A stretch of 64,000 nt of DNA, from IMG/VR virus record IMGVR_UViG_3300033183_000354, positions 1 to 64,000 of that record, one strand, 5' to 3'. Position 1 is the stretch's first letter. The number at the start of each line of letters is the position of its first letter. This stretch comes from a virus. A model generated the notes under the pieces. That model was not told the origin of the DNA. It saw only the letters and a program-made list of their open reading frames with translations, and did no database searches. Positions 9,121-18,260 of the stretch are shown here, one piece after another. A program made the position numbers and the translations under genes.

Positions 9121-10702
9121 GACATATCTTGGAAATCCAAGCGTAAAACGTGATGGTGTTGTACAAGAATGGACAAAAGAATTAGTACAGGAATACTATA
9201 AGTGTAGTAAAGATCCTGTACATTTTGCAGAAAAATATTGTAAAGTAATCTCACTTGATAGAGGATTAGTTCCTTTCATACTATATCCCTATCAAAAGAA
9301 AATGTTTGAGCAGTTTAATGAGCATCGGTTTAACATTGTTCTCGCCTGTCGGCAATCTGGAAAATCAATATCAGCATGCGCGTACCTCCTCTGGTTTGCA
9401 CTCTTCCATTCGGAAAAGACAGTTGCGGTTCTTGCGAACAAAGGGGCAACGGCTAGGGAAATGTTATCTCGCATCACGCTTATGTTGGAGAACATCCCGT
9501 TCTTTCTTCAACCAGGCTGTAAAGCACTTAACAAAGGATCCTTGGAGTTTTCGAACAACTCTCGTATTCTCGCTGCTGCTACATCTGGTTCTTCTATTCG
9601 CGGTCTCTCAGTAAACCTACTTTATCTTGATGAGTTTGCTTTCGTGGAGCGAGCAAATGAATTCTATACCTCAACATATCCAGTCATATCTTCTGGCAAG
9701 GATACAAAAATTATCGTTACCTCAACTGCGAATGGTATCGGCAATACTTTCTATAAGATATGGGAGGGAGCAGTCCAAGGAATTAATGAGTTCTCTCCTT
9801 TCAGAGTCGACTGGTGGGACGTGCCAGGACGAGACGACAATTGGAAAATCCAAACAATAGCCAATACGAGTCAACTTCAGTTTGACCAAGAATTCGGTAA
9901 CACATTTTTCGGAACAGGTGATACTCTTATTAATGCAGAAACGTTAATGGGCCTAAGAGCAGAACCATATAAAAAGGCTTTAGAAGGCGGAGATCTTCTT
10001 ATCTATAAAGAACCAAAAAAAGGTCATGACTATATTATGACAGTCGACGTGTCGAAGGGAAGAGGCCAGGATTATTCTACTTTTAATTTGATCGATATTA
10101 GCGTACGCCCTTTCGAGCAGGTTGCTGTATATCGCAACAACACTATCTCTCCCTTACTCTTCCCGAATATTATTTATAAGTATGCGACCGTTTACAATGA
10201 TGCATATGTCGTTATTGAGTCAAATGATCAAGGTTCTGTTGTTTGTAATGGATTGTATTATGACTTAGAATATGAAAATGTTCACGTTGAATCTGCTATA
10301 AAAGCAAATGCTATTGGTATTGAAATTAATCGTAAGACTAAAAGACTTGGTTGTTCAGCAATTAAGGATATTCTCGAAAACAATAAACTTAAGATCGTCG
10401 ATGAGAATACTATTCTCGAGATCTCTACTTTTGAGGCTAAAGGTCAATCATACGAGGCTTCTGACGGTAATCATGATGACTTGATGATGAACTTAGTTAT
10501 GTTTGGTTATTTCTCTTCATCACAATATTTTGGGGATATGACAGATATTAATCTAAAGGATATGTTATTTAAACAGCGGATGAAAGAGATCGAAGATGAT
10601 ATGGTTCCGTTTGGATTTATTGATGATGGCTCAGATCATATCGATCAATTAGAAAATACAGGTAGTAATGAGTGGGCAATTGAATATGATCCTGATTTCT
10701 AA
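9104..10702 (+). CDS. gp17: Terminase large subunit gp17
   Basis: ATP-driven DNA packaging motor with a headful nuclease. ATPase domain: Walker A-like CRQSGKS at residues ~82-88, Walker B LLYLDEF at ~173-178, and the coupling motif TSTANG at ~206-211. RNase H-like nuclease domain: first acidic residue in MTVDVSKG (D315), a second in VVIESND, and a third in HDDLMMN near 460. Length 532 aa (T4 610). The ATG at 9104 lies inside the end of gp16 (17-base overlap); no other in-frame start is close. Strong assignment. Confidence 0.96.
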   Translation: MLHQNETYLGNPSVKRDGVVQEWTKELVQEYYKCSKDPVHFAEKYCKVISLDRGLVPFILYPYQKKMFEQFNEHRFNIVLACRQSGKSISACAYLLWFALFHSEKTVAVLANKGATAREMLSRITLMLENIPFFLQPGCKALNKGSLEFSNNSRILAAATSGSSIRGLSVNLLYLDEFAFVERANEFYTSTYPVISSGKDTKIIVTSTANGIGNTFYKIWEGAVQGINEFSPFRVDWWDVPGRDDNWKIQTIANTSQLQFDQEFGNTFFGTGDTLINAETLMGLRAEPYKKALEGGDLLIYKEPKKGHDYIMTVDVSKGRGQDYSTFNLIDISVRPFEQVAVYRNNTISPLLFPNIIYKYATVYNDAYVVIESNDQGSVVCNGLYYDLEYENVHVESAIKANAIGIEINRKTKRLGCSAIKDILENNKLKIVDENTILEISTFEAKGQSYEASDGNHDDLMMNLVMFGYFSSSQYFGDMTDINLKDMLFKQRMKEIEDDMVPFGFIDDGSDHIDQLENTGSNEWAIEYDPDF

Positions 10703-10707
10703 ATTAT

Positions 10708-10715
10708 TATAAATA
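10708..10715 (+). promoter_or_regulatory. Late promoter box TATAAATA before gp18
   Basis: Exact T4-type late box just after the gp17 stop and ~63 bases before the sheath gene, giving a long leader that ends in a GAGAAGGAAG ribosome site. Fits high late expression of gp18 and gp19. Confidence 0.75.
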
Positions 10716-10777
10716 ATGGTATATTGAACAGCCGTATTATGTTTAGCTTATAATTAGTAACCGAGAAGGAAGAAAAA

Positions 10778-12526
10778 ATGGCACTTTTTACACCGTCCGA
10801 ATCTCCTGCGGTTGTCGTCAAAGAAATAGATCTGACTGGCGGTGTGCCTAATGTCCAGTCAACTACCGGCGCAATTGTAGGGAATTTTAGATGGGGTCCT
10901 GTAGAGCAAAGAATTGCTGTAGCAAATGAAGCCGAGTTGGTGGATACATTTGCTGCTCCAGATTCTGCGAATACAGTCGATTTCCATTCTGCAGCGTATT
11001 TCTTACGCTATTCGAATTCACTTCAAGTAGTAAGAGAGACAACTTCAGCAGCAAAGAATGCTACTGCAAGTACTGGTCAGACAGCATCTGCTTCACCATC
11101 TGCAACTCAAGTAAAGAACGCAGATAATTTTGATGCTCTACTTAGCTCACTTGACTCCGATAAACATACATTTATTGCTCGTTATCCAGGTGCTCTTGGT
11201 AACAGCTTAAGAGTATCTATTTGTGGTCAGTCCACAAGTGATAGCGACTTTGATAACTGGACATATGCAAGTTCATTTGACTTAGCACCAGGAACAAGTA
11301 CTTTCGCTTCAAATAGATCAGCAACAAATGACGAAGCACACGTCGTAGTCGTCGACCAAGGTGGTTTGTTTACCGGTACTGCAGGCACAGTACTTGAAAC
11401 ATATCCATTTGTATCTGTTGGTTCAAATGCAAAGAACACTGATGGTACAAATAACTACATGATCGACGTCATTAACGACCGCTCTGAGTACGTACATATG
11501 GTTGGGTTTGATTCCAACTGGAATGCTGCTAGCGCTGGTTCTACTATCGATAGCGGTGATACGTTCTCTGTAGGTACAGGCGTACAAAACTACAACTTAG
11601 CTGGTGGCGTTAACTCAGCAGCTCTTGGTACTGCAGAATATTCAAGTGGTTATGACTACTTTGAAGACAAAGATCAAGTTGAACTTGACTTCCTTATTGC
11701 TCCTGGCATGTCGTCAAGAACAGATCAAACTACGATCGTTAACGATTTGGCTGCTACAGCAGCAAATACTCGTAAAGACTGTGTAGTTGTTGCTTCACCT
11801 GCTCGTGCAGATGTCGTCAACCAGACAAATGCAGCAACGATCACGACTAACATCACGACCACTGCTGATACGTTTACTAATTCTTCGTATCTGATCATGG
11901 ATGGTAACTATCTGAAAGTGTATGATAAGTACAACGATCAGTATATTCAAATCCCAGCCGCTTCTTCGACCGCAGGTCTAATGGCAGCAACTGATTTGAA
12001 TCGTGCCCCATGGTTCTCACCAGCAGGTTCGAGAAGAGGTCAGTATCTTGGAATCACAGCGATCCCTTATACACCCACTAAAGCTCAGAGAGATTCTCTC
12101 TACAAAAAAGGTGTAAATCCTGTCGCAAGTATCCCAGGTTCTGGTGTTATCCTCTTCGGTGATAAGACGAAACTCAACAGACCTTCTGCATTCGATCGTA
12201 TCAATGTACGTCGTCTCTTCTTGGTTCTCGAAAGAGCAATTGCAAGAGCAGCAGAATCAGTCCTCTTCGAATTCAATGATGAATTCACAAGAGCTGAGTT
12301 TGTTAACATCATCGAGCCAGTATTGAGAGAAGTAAAAGGTCGTCGTGGTATCACTGACTTCCGTGTTGTAGCTGATGAAACCAACAACACACCTGAAGTT
12401 ATTGATAGAAACGAATTTGTCGCTAGCATCTTCATCAAGCCGGCTCGGTCAATCAACTATGTCACTCTGAACTTTGTGGCGGTTAGAACTGGTGTCGACT
12501 TTGAAGAAGTCGTTGGCACGGTTTAA
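10778..12526 (+). CDS. gp18: Contractile tail sheath protein gp18
   Basis: Forms the contractile sheath around the tube. The N terminus SPAVVVKEIDLTGGVPNVQSTTG... and the C-terminal domain (RLFLVLERAIARAAESVLFEFND, FVASIFIKPARSINYVTLNFVAVRTG) are hallmarks of the T4 sheath family. The central variable domain (about 90-380) is shorter than in T4 (582 against 659 aa). It uses C/G-ending codons more than its neighbours, as expected for a highly expressed virion gene. Followed after 21 bases by the tube gene. Confidence 0.96.
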   Translation: MALFTPSESPAVVVKEIDLTGGVPNVQSTTGAIVGNFRWGPVEQRIAVANEAELVDTFAAPDSANTVDFHSAAYFLRYSNSLQVVRETTSAAKNATASTGQTASASPSATQVKNADNFDALLSSLDSDKHTFIARYPGALGNSLRVSICGQSTSDSDFDNWTYASSFDLAPGTSTFASNRSATNDEAHVVVVDQGGLFTGTAGTVLETYPFVSVGSNAKNTDGTNNYMIDVINDRSEYVHMVGFDSNWNAASAGSTIDSGDTFSVGTGVQNYNLAGGVNSAALGTAEYSSGYDYFEDKDQVELDFLIAPGMSSRTDQTTIVNDLAATAANTRKDCVVVASPARADVVNQTNAATITTNITTTADTFTNSSYLIMDGNYLKVYDKYNDQYIQIPAASSTAGLMAATDLNRAPWFSPAGSRRGQYLGITAIPYTPTKAQRDSLYKKGVNPVASIPGSGVILFGDKTKLNRPSAFDRINVRRLFLVLERAIARAAESVLFEFNDEFTRAEFVNIIEPVLREVKGRRGITDFRVVADETNNTPEVIDRNEFVASIFIKPARSINYVTLNFVAVRTGVDFEEVVGTV

Positions 12527-12547
12527 TAGCGCTAAGGAGATAAGAAA

Positions 12548-13084
12548 ATGGCAGTATTAGGAGTTGATGACTTTAAGTCCAAGCTGAGAGGTGGTGGCGC
12601 TAGACCTAATCTATTCAAAGCGACCATTAACTTTCCAGCATACGCAAATGGCGATGCCGAATTGACGTCGTTTCTCTGTGAAACGGCTCAACTTCCTGGC
12701 TCTACGATGGGAACGATCATCGTTCCTTTCCGTGGTCGTCAGCTGAAGATGGCAGGTGATCGCACATTCGCTGAATGGACAGTCACGATTATCAATGACA
12801 CAGACTTTGCAGTTCGTAACGCGATGGAACGTTGGATGAATGGTATTAATGCTCACTCAGCAAATACCGGTCTAACAGCACCAATCGCTTATGAAGCAGA
12901 TCTGAAAGTAGAACAGCTCGATAGAGACGGTAGTTCATTGAAAGAGTACATCTTTAGAGGTGCATTCCCATCTGATCTATCCCCAATCGATCTGAATTAT
13001 GGAGCCAACGATGAAATCGAAAGGTTCCAGGTCACATTCCAGTATCAGTATTTTGATGCTGAAAACCCGACCACTACTTCTTAA
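12548..13084 (+). CDS. gp19: Tail tube protein gp19
   Basis: Major subunit of the inner tail tube. It aligns with T4 gp19 through ARPNLFKATINF, the AQLPGSTMG and GRQLKMAGDRTFAEWTVTIINDTDFAVRNAMERW motifs, and the final NDEIERFQVTFQYQYF strand. Length 178 aa against 163 in T4. AAGGAGA precedes the ATG. A stem-loop follows the stop, consistent with sheath and tube being a separate late unit. Confidence 0.95.
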   Translation: MAVLGVDDFKSKLRGGGARPNLFKATINFPAYANGDAELTSFLCETAQLPGSTMGTIIVPFRGRQLKMAGDRTFAEWTVTIINDTDFAVRNAMERWMNGINAHSANTGLTAPIAYEADLKVEQLDRDGSSLKEYIFRGAFPSDLSPIDLNYGANDEIERFQVTFQYQYFDAENPTTTS

Positions 13085-13095
13085 ATAAATATAGG

Positions 13096-13119
13096 GAGGA
13101 CCAGATGGTTCTGGTCCTC
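13096..13119 (+). terminator. Stem-loop between gp19 and gp20
   Basis: Perfect 10-bp stem GAGGACCAGA / TCTGGTCCTC with loop TGGT, followed by a modest T-rich stretch. An AATAAATA box (13084-13091, one base off the late consensus) lies 5 bases upstream, so the hairpin could also be the 5' end of a late transcript. Confidence 0.65.
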
Positions 13120-13142
13120 TCATTTTAATAAGGAATTGTTAG

Positions 13143-14702
13143 ATGGCAGAGAACGACAGAAGTCTTAAATTATTTGGTTTTGAAATTAAACGGGCTCAGA
13201 CTGACGACCCGAAGAAAAAGCCATCGATCGTACCTGCGAGAGATGATGACGGCGCGGGATATGTAACCGCGGCTGGTACGCATTACGGTCAATATATTAA
13301 TATCGATGGCGATGACGCTAAAGATAACTATAACTTAATCATGAAGTATCGTGGTGTATCAATGCACCCTGAAGTCGATATGGCTATTGAAGATATCGTC
13401 AATGAGTCAATTGCCGGTAGCGAGCTTGAACAACCAGTTGACATTAATATGGATAATCTTGAAGTTAGCGATAAGATTAAGAAAACAATTAAAGAAGAAT
13501 TTGATAACATCGTTGCAATGTTGAACTTTAATGAATTAGGCCATGATATCTTTAGACGTTGGTATATCGATGGCAGATTATATCATCATCTTGTAGTTAA
13601 TGAATCAAATTTAAAGGCTGGTATCCAAGAGATTCGGCCTATTGATTCTGCAAAAATGAGAAAAGTTAGACAAGTTAAAAAGAAAAAAGATGAAGAGACT
13701 GGTGCTCAGCTGATCAAGAAAGTAGATGAATATTACATTTATCAAGAGAAACCAGGTTCAGCACATAGCGCAGGAGTAAAGTTAAGCCTTGACTCTGTTT
13801 CATATGTAACTTCTGGTCTTTTAAATGAATCTCGGAAAAAGGTTGTATCATACCTTCATAAAGCACTAAAGCCTATTAACCAGTTAAGAATGATGGAAGA
13901 CTCTTTGGTCATCTATCGTTTGGCTCGTGCGCCTGAAAGACGCGTCTTTTATGTTGATGTTGGCAATTTACCTCGCGGTAAAGCTGAGCAATATATGAAA
14001 GATATTATGGCTCGCTATCGTAATAAACTCGTATACGACGCTTCTACTGGTCAAATTAGAGATGATCGTAAGCATATGTCTATGCTCGAAGATTTCTGGC
14101 TTCCAAGACGTGAAGGTGGAAGAAGTACTGAAATTACTACTTTACCTGGTGGTGAAAACTTAGGCCAGATTGATGATATCATTTATTTTCAAAAAAGACT
14201 GTATCGTTCATTAAATGTTCCAATTAATCGTTTAGAACAAGAGGCACAGTTTAGTCTTGGACGCTCTACTGAAGTATCGCGTGATGAACTTAAGTTTCAA
14301 AAGTTTATTGATCGCTTAAGATCTCGTTTCGCACATCTTTTCTATGATATCTTAAGAAAACAGTTAATTTTAAAAGGTGTTATTACAGAAGAAGATTGGA
14401 ATAATATCAAGAATGATATTGTTGTCGATTATATTCGCGATAATCACTTTACAGAGTTACGTGATGCTGAGATGTTAAGAGAAAGACTTCAGACTCTCGA
14501 TCAGATATCAAACTATGTTGGTGAATACTTCTCAAAAGAATGGATTCAAAAGAACGTTCTTCAATTCTCTGATGAAGATATTGAACAGATTAAAAAAGAA
14601 ATTGATGGTGAAGAAGCAGAACAGCCCGAGGAAGAACAGCCTCAAGAACAAGAACCTCAAGGACAAAGATTCGAATTAAAACCAGTTGCTCAAGGAGAAT
14701 AA
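13143..14702 (+). CDS. gp20: Portal protein gp20
   Basis: Dodecameric portal vertex; initiates head assembly and conducts DNA. Diagnostic gp20 segments are visible: YRGVSMHPEVDMAIEDIVNE, FRRWYIDGRLYHH, IRPIDSAKMRKVR, RLARAPERRVFYVDVGNLP, QYMKDIMARYRNKLVYDA, FWLPRREGGRSTEITTLPGG and SLGRSTEVSRDELKF. 519 aa against 524 in T4. The C-terminal ~35 residues are Glu/Gln-rich and low complexity. A GGAATTGTTAG leader precedes the ATG. gp67 follows after 3 bases. Confidence 0.97.
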   Translation: MAENDRSLKLFGFEIKRAQTDDPKKKPSIVPARDDDGAGYVTAAGTHYGQYINIDGDDAKDNYNLIMKYRGVSMHPEVDMAIEDIVNESIAGSELEQPVDINMDNLEVSDKIKKTIKEEFDNIVAMLNFNELGHDIFRRWYIDGRLYHHLVVNESNLKAGIQEIRPIDSAKMRKVRQVKKKKDEETGAQLIKKVDEYYIYQEKPGSAHSAGVKLSLDSVSYVTSGLLNESRKKVVSYLHKALKPINQLRMMEDSLVIYRLARAPERRVFYVDVGNLPRGKAEQYMKDIMARYRNKLVYDASTGQIRDDRKHMSMLEDFWLPRREGGRSTEITTLPGGENLGQIDDIIYFQKRLYRSLNVPINRLEQEAQFSLGRSTEVSRDELKFQKFIDRLRSRFAHLFYDILRKQLILKGVITEEDWNNIKNDIVVDYIRDNHFTELRDAEMLRERLQTLDQISNYVGEYFSKEWIQKNVLQFSDEDIEQIKKEIDGEEAEQPEEEQPQEQEPQGQRFELKPVAQGE

Positions 14703-14705
14703 ATT

Positions 14706-15026
14706 ATGAGTGAAGAAACAATGGAAATGGAAAATGAAGTTGAAGCAAATCCTATTCAGGATATGATTCAACACGCACTTGATCAGAATTTCAATAAAGC
14801 TACTGATACTTTTAATGATATGATGACAGTAAAAATGTCTGATTTGCTCGATCAAGAAAAGATTAGATTGGCTGATGAAATTTATAATGGCGCTGAGCCA
14901 GAAGATGATCAAATGGAAATGGATTTTGATGAAGATGATGAAGATCTTCTCGACGATGAAGATTTAGAAGATCTTGATGACGAGGATGAAGATGAAGATC
15001 TCGATGAAGAAGAAGTAGAAAACTAA
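14706..15026 (+). CDS. gp67: Prohead core protein gp67
   Basis: Small scaffold component of the prohead. The N-terminal half has the DLLDQEKIRLADEIYNGAEPEDD-type segment matching T4 gp67 (IDLIKEEKIAIARNFLIEGEEPEDE). The C-terminal ~40 residues are almost entirely Asp and Glu, as in T4. 106 aa against 80. Position between portal and protease is the T4 order. In T4 it is cut to small peptides by gp21; the same is expected here. Confidence 0.88.
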   Translation: MSEETMEMENEVEANPIQDMIQHALDQNFNKATDTFNDMMTVKMSDLLDQEKIRLADEIYNGAEPEDDQMEMDFDEDDEDLLDDEDLEDLDDEDEDEDLDEEEVEN

Positions 15027-15031
15027 TTTTT

Positions 15032-15039
15032 TATAAATA
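15032..15039 (+). promoter_or_regulatory. Late promoter box TATAAATA before gp21
   Basis: Exact late box 30 bases upstream of the gp21 start and just after the gp67 stop; would drive gp21-gp22-gp23. Confidence 0.75.
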
Positions 15040-15068
15040 ATTAGTACAAACATAAAAAGGTTTAAAAG

Positions 15069-15725
15069 ATGAAGCTTATTGCAGAATATACAGACAGAGA
15101 ATTAGAAGTTCTTGTTGAAGCAAAAGATGGCAAAAAGTCTTATGCCATTGAAGGTATCTTCATGCAAGCTGAATCTAAGAATCGTAACGGTCGGATTTAT
15201 CCGCGGCGCGTAATGGATGGTGCTGTTAACAAGTATAATACTGAACAGGTTATTCCAGGTCGTGCTGTAGGCGAATTGAATCACCCTGAAGGACCGACTG
15301 TTAATTTAGATAAAGTTTCTCACAAGATCGAATCCCTCAATTGGCAGGGTAACGATGTTGTGGGTAAAGCAACCATTTTGGCCACTCCTATGGGAGAAAT
15401 CGTAAAAGGTTTACTCGACGGTGGTGTCAAACTGGGTGTTTCGACTCGTGGTATGGGAAGTTTGGCTCGCGGTGATGGCGCAATGATCGTCAAAGACGAT
15501 TTCATGCTTAACGCAGTAGACATTGTTCAGGATCCCTCCGCACCTAGCGCTTTCGTTAATGGAATAATGGAAGGTGTCGAGTGGGTATGGAACAACGGCA
15601 TTATCGAAGCTCAGACAATTGAAAAAATGGAGACTGAAATTAAGAAAGCTCCACGTGCTGATCTCTATGAGACTCAGGTTCGTGAGTTTAAAAATTTCCT
15701 CTCGTTGCTCAAAAAACAATTGTAA
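15069..15725 (+). CDS. gp21: Prohead core protease gp21
   Basis: Maturation protease that cleaves scaffold, major capsid and internal proteins after (I/L)-x-E sites. 218 aa (T4 212). It belongs to the herpesvirus-assemblin-like prohead protease group. SKNRNGRIYPR near 36-46, GELNHPEGP carrying the likely catalytic His72, and the nucleophile motif GVSTRG with Ser125 are all present, followed by DIVQDPSAPSAFVNG. It lies between core proteins 67 and 22. Its specificity matters for the capsid-targeting N termini of the 56.8-61.6 kb genes. Confidence 0.95.
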   Translation: MKLIAEYTDRELEVLVEAKDGKKSYAIEGIFMQAESKNRNGRIYPRRVMDGAVNKYNTEQVIPGRAVGELNHPEGPTVNLDKVSHKIESLNWQGNDVVGKATILATPMGEIVKGLLDGGVKLGVSTRGMGSLARGDGAMIVKDDFMLNAVDIVQDPSAPSAFVNGIMEGVEWVWNNGIIEAQTIEKMETEIKKAPRADLYETQVREFKNFLSLLKKQL

Positions 15726-15737
15726 AAGGAGTCACTT

Positions 15738-16808
15738 ATGACTGAAGATCAAATGATTGAAGATCAAGAAGTAGAACTCCATGACGAAGTAACAGACGAA
15801 GTTGTGGAAGAAGGAACTCACGATCCTAAAAACGCTGAAGCACAGTCAGTAGCATCTGTTGATAAAGCAGAAAATGCTGGTAAAACTGCTAAGAAGCGTA
15901 AAGGCGATAACACTAAACAAGATCCAATGCCTAAGATGCCTGGCACCAAAGCTGGTATGATTAATGCCGCTTTTAACCATATGTCAGCAATGAGGAAAGA
16001 AGATCTTGCTATTGCTCTGAAGAAGCTGATGTCTGAAGATGTAGAACTCGATGCAGATGAAGCAGATGCTGCACCTGCACTGAACTACGAAGCAGATTTC
16101 TCTGATGACCTGAATGCTCTTATCAATAATGAAGCAACTCTTTCCGAAGAGTTCAAAGATAAAGCATCTATCATCTTTGAAGCTGCTATCAAGTCTAAGC
16201 TTTCTGAAGAGATCGATCGTCTCGAAGAAAAGTACAACGAAGAACTCGAAGCAGAAATCGAATCTACTAAGAGTGATCTCGTAGAGAAAGTTGACAGCTA
16301 CTTGAACTACGTAGTTGAAAACTGGATGGAAGAAAACAAATTAGCCATCCAGACTGGCCTCCGTACGGAAATCGCTGAAGAATTCATGGGTAAGTTGAAA
16401 GACCTATTCACTGAATCTTACATCGAAGTTCCAGAAGGTAAGGTCGACCTGGTTGACGAACTTGCTGAAACCGTTGAAGAGCTCGAAGAAAAGCTCAACG
16501 CACAGACAAGTCAAGCTATTGCAATGGCTGAGGAACTCGAAAGCTACAAGCGTGATGCGATTATCGCTGAAGCAGCTCGTGGTTTGGCAGACACTCAAGT
16601 CGAAAAACTTAAGTCTTTGGTTGAAGACGTCGATTTCGATGATGAAGAAACTTTTGCTGATAAAGTTGCTACCATCAAAGAATCATACTTTAACAAAGCA
16701 AAAGCTGAGTCTGCAGGCTTTGATTCAGAAGAAGACGAAGACGAAACCGTCGAAGTCTCTGGTTCAATGGCTCAGTACCTTAACGCCCTTAAAGCAACAT
16801 CGAAATAA
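15738..16808 (+). CDS. gp22: Prohead scaffold core protein gp22
   Basis: Main scaffold of the prohead, degraded on maturation. 356 aa, strongly acidic and helical, with long coiled-coil stretches (AETVEELEEKLNAQTS, EEIDRLEEKYNEELEAEIES). The KMPGTKAGMINAAFNHMSAM segment near 70-90 recurs in marine T4-like gp22 proteins. Longer than T4 gp22 (269 aa). AAAGGAG precedes the ATG; gp23 follows after 12 bases. Confidence 0.9.
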   Translation: MTEDQMIEDQEVELHDEVTDEVVEEGTHDPKNAEAQSVASVDKAENAGKTAKKRKGDNTKQDPMPKMPGTKAGMINAAFNHMSAMRKEDLAIALKKLMSEDVELDADEADAAPALNYEADFSDDLNALINNEATLSEEFKDKASIIFEAAIKSKLSEEIDRLEEKYNEELEAEIESTKSDLVEKVDSYLNYVVENWMEENKLAIQTGLRTEIAEEFMGKLKDLFTESYIEVPEGKVDLVDELAETVEELEEKLNAQTSQAIAMAEELESYKRDAIIAEAARGLADTQVEKLKSLVEDVDFDDEETFADKVATIKESYFNKAKAESAGFDSEEDEDETVEVSGSMAQYLNALKATSK

Positions 16809-16820
16809 TAGGAGTCCTCG

Positions 16821-18185
16821 ATGCATAACGTTATTTCTTACGACAAGCTCGTAGAAAAATGGGCCCCAGTTCTGAATGAAGAGTCTGCGGGTACCATTAA
16901 AGACGCACACAGAAAAGCTGTAACTGCAGCTGTTCTGGAAAACCAAGAAATTGAAATGAGACAACAAAGCCTCATGGAAGCACCAACCAACGCTGCTGGC
17001 GCTGGCACCGTTGCTTCTGGTGGCGCAGCCGATAACTGGAACCCAATCCTTATCGCACTCGTACGTCGTGCAATGCCTAACCTTATGGCTTATGACATTG
17101 CTGGTGTTCAGCCAATGACCGGTCCTACTGGCCTGATCTTCGCGATGAAGTCACGCTATAAGACAACCAAAGCTGGTGTATCTTCAGGCGATGAAGCACT
17201 GTTCAACGAAGCAGCTGTTGGCTTCTCTGGCGATTCTGCTGCAACTGGTAACGGTTCATATGGTCCTTCAGGTCTCGTAGGTCTGACTGACTCAAACAGC
17301 GATTCTTCGATCGACAACGATCGTCAAAAAGCTGGTGCTCCTTACCTTGGTGACAACTACACCACAGCCGAAGCAGAAGCACTTGGCGAAGCTTCTGGTG
17401 AAGACTTTGCTGAAATGGGCTTCACCATTGACAAAGCAACTGTGACTGCTAAGTCACGTGCTCTGAAAGCAGAATACAGCTTGGAATTGGCACAGGATCT
17501 GAAAGCTATTCATGGTCTGGATGCTGAAACCGAACTGGCAAACATTCTGTCTACAGAAATTCTTGCTGAAATCAACCGTGAAGTTGTTCGTACGATCAAC
17601 TCACAAGCTAAGACTGGTGCACTTCAGTCCAACACTGCAGTAAACGGTATCTTCAACGTTCAGACGGACGCTGATGGTCGTTGGTCAGTTGAAAAGTTCA
17701 AGGGTCTGATCCTTCAGATCGAGCGTGAAGCTAACGTAATTGCTAAGCAAACACGTCGGGGTAAAGGTAACTTCATGGTATGTTCCTCTGACGTTGCTTC
17801 TGCTCTTGCTGCTTCAGGCATGCTGGACTATGCTCCTGCCATGAACACAAACCTCAACGTTGACGACACTGGTAACACCTTCGCCGGTGTACTGAACGGT
17901 CGCATGAGAGTATATGTTGATCCATATGCAACTGGTGACTACATCAACGTAGGTTACAAAGGTACTAACCCATACGACGCTGGCGTGTTCTACTGCCCAT
18001 ACGTTCCATTGACAATGGTACGTGCGGTTGGTGAAGACACCTTCCAGCCACGGATCGGCTTCAAGACTCGTTACGGTATGGCTTCCAACCCATTCGTTGG
18101 TACCAACCCAGCTGACGGGCTTGCAACCGCTCGTAGTAACCAATACTACAGAATCTTCCGCGTGGACAACATCCTCGGCGCGTAA
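16821..18185 (+). CDS. gp23: Major capsid protein gp23
   Basis: HK97-fold major capsid protein. Signature segments: RRAMPNLMAYDIAGVQPMTGPTGLIFAMKSRY, KSRALKAEYSLELAQDLKAIHGLDAE, ANILSTEILAEINREVVRTI and YAPAMNTNLNVDDTGNTFAGVLNGR. 454 aa against 521 in T4. An (I/L)-x-E cleavage site for gp21 is visible at L51-M52-E53/A54, so the first 53 residues are probably removed. C/G-ending codons are strongly preferred compared with neighbours, which fits very high expression. A strong terminator follows the stop. Confidence 0.98.
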   Translation: MHNVISYDKLVEKWAPVLNEESAGTIKDAHRKAVTAAVLENQEIEMRQQSLMEAPTNAAGAGTVASGGAADNWNPILIALVRRAMPNLMAYDIAGVQPMTGPTGLIFAMKSRYKTTKAGVSSGDEALFNEAAVGFSGDSAATGNGSYGPSGLVGLTDSNSDSSIDNDRQKAGAPYLGDNYTTAEAEALGEASGEDFAEMGFTIDKATVTAKSRALKAEYSLELAQDLKAIHGLDAETELANILSTEILAEINREVVRTINSQAKTGALQSNTAVNGIFNVQTDADGRWSVEKFKGLILQIEREANVIAKQTRRGKGNFMVCSSDVASALAASGMLDYAPAMNTNLNVDDTGNTFAGVLNGRMRVYVDPYATGDYINVGYKGTNPYDAGVFYCPYVPLTMVRAVGEDTFQPRIGFKTRYGMASNPFVGTNPADGLATARSNQYYRIFRVDNILGA

Positions 18186-18209
18186 GTCTGATAATAAAAT
18201 CATTAAACT

Positions 18210-18236
18210 GGAGCGGCTTCGGCCGCTCCTTTTTTT
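18210..18236 (+). terminator. Rho-independent terminator after gp23
   Basis: 8-bp stem GGAGCGGC / GCCGCTCC closed by a TTCG tetraloop and followed by seven T residues. Textbook strong terminator, just upstream of the next late box. Confidence 0.95.
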
Positions 18237-18247
18237 ATCTGATCTTG

Positions 18248-18255
18248 TATAAATA
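18248..18255 (+). promoter_or_regulatory. Late promoter box TATAAATA abutting the next start codon
   Basis: Exact late box ending only 5 bases before the ATG at 18261. With T4 spacing the transcript would begin at or within a base of the start codon, that is, leaderless; no Shine-Dalgarno is visible. Confidence 0.75.
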
Positions 18256-18260
18256 GAACT

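Noticed and set aside
12100-12456. Antisense ORF over the gp18 C terminus
   Set aside because: Same codon-bias shadow as in gp23; gp18 itself is unambiguous.
17814-18203. Long antisense ORF over the gp23 C terminus
   Set aside because: Shadow of the C/G-ending codon bias in a highly expressed gene; no start signal and no family features.
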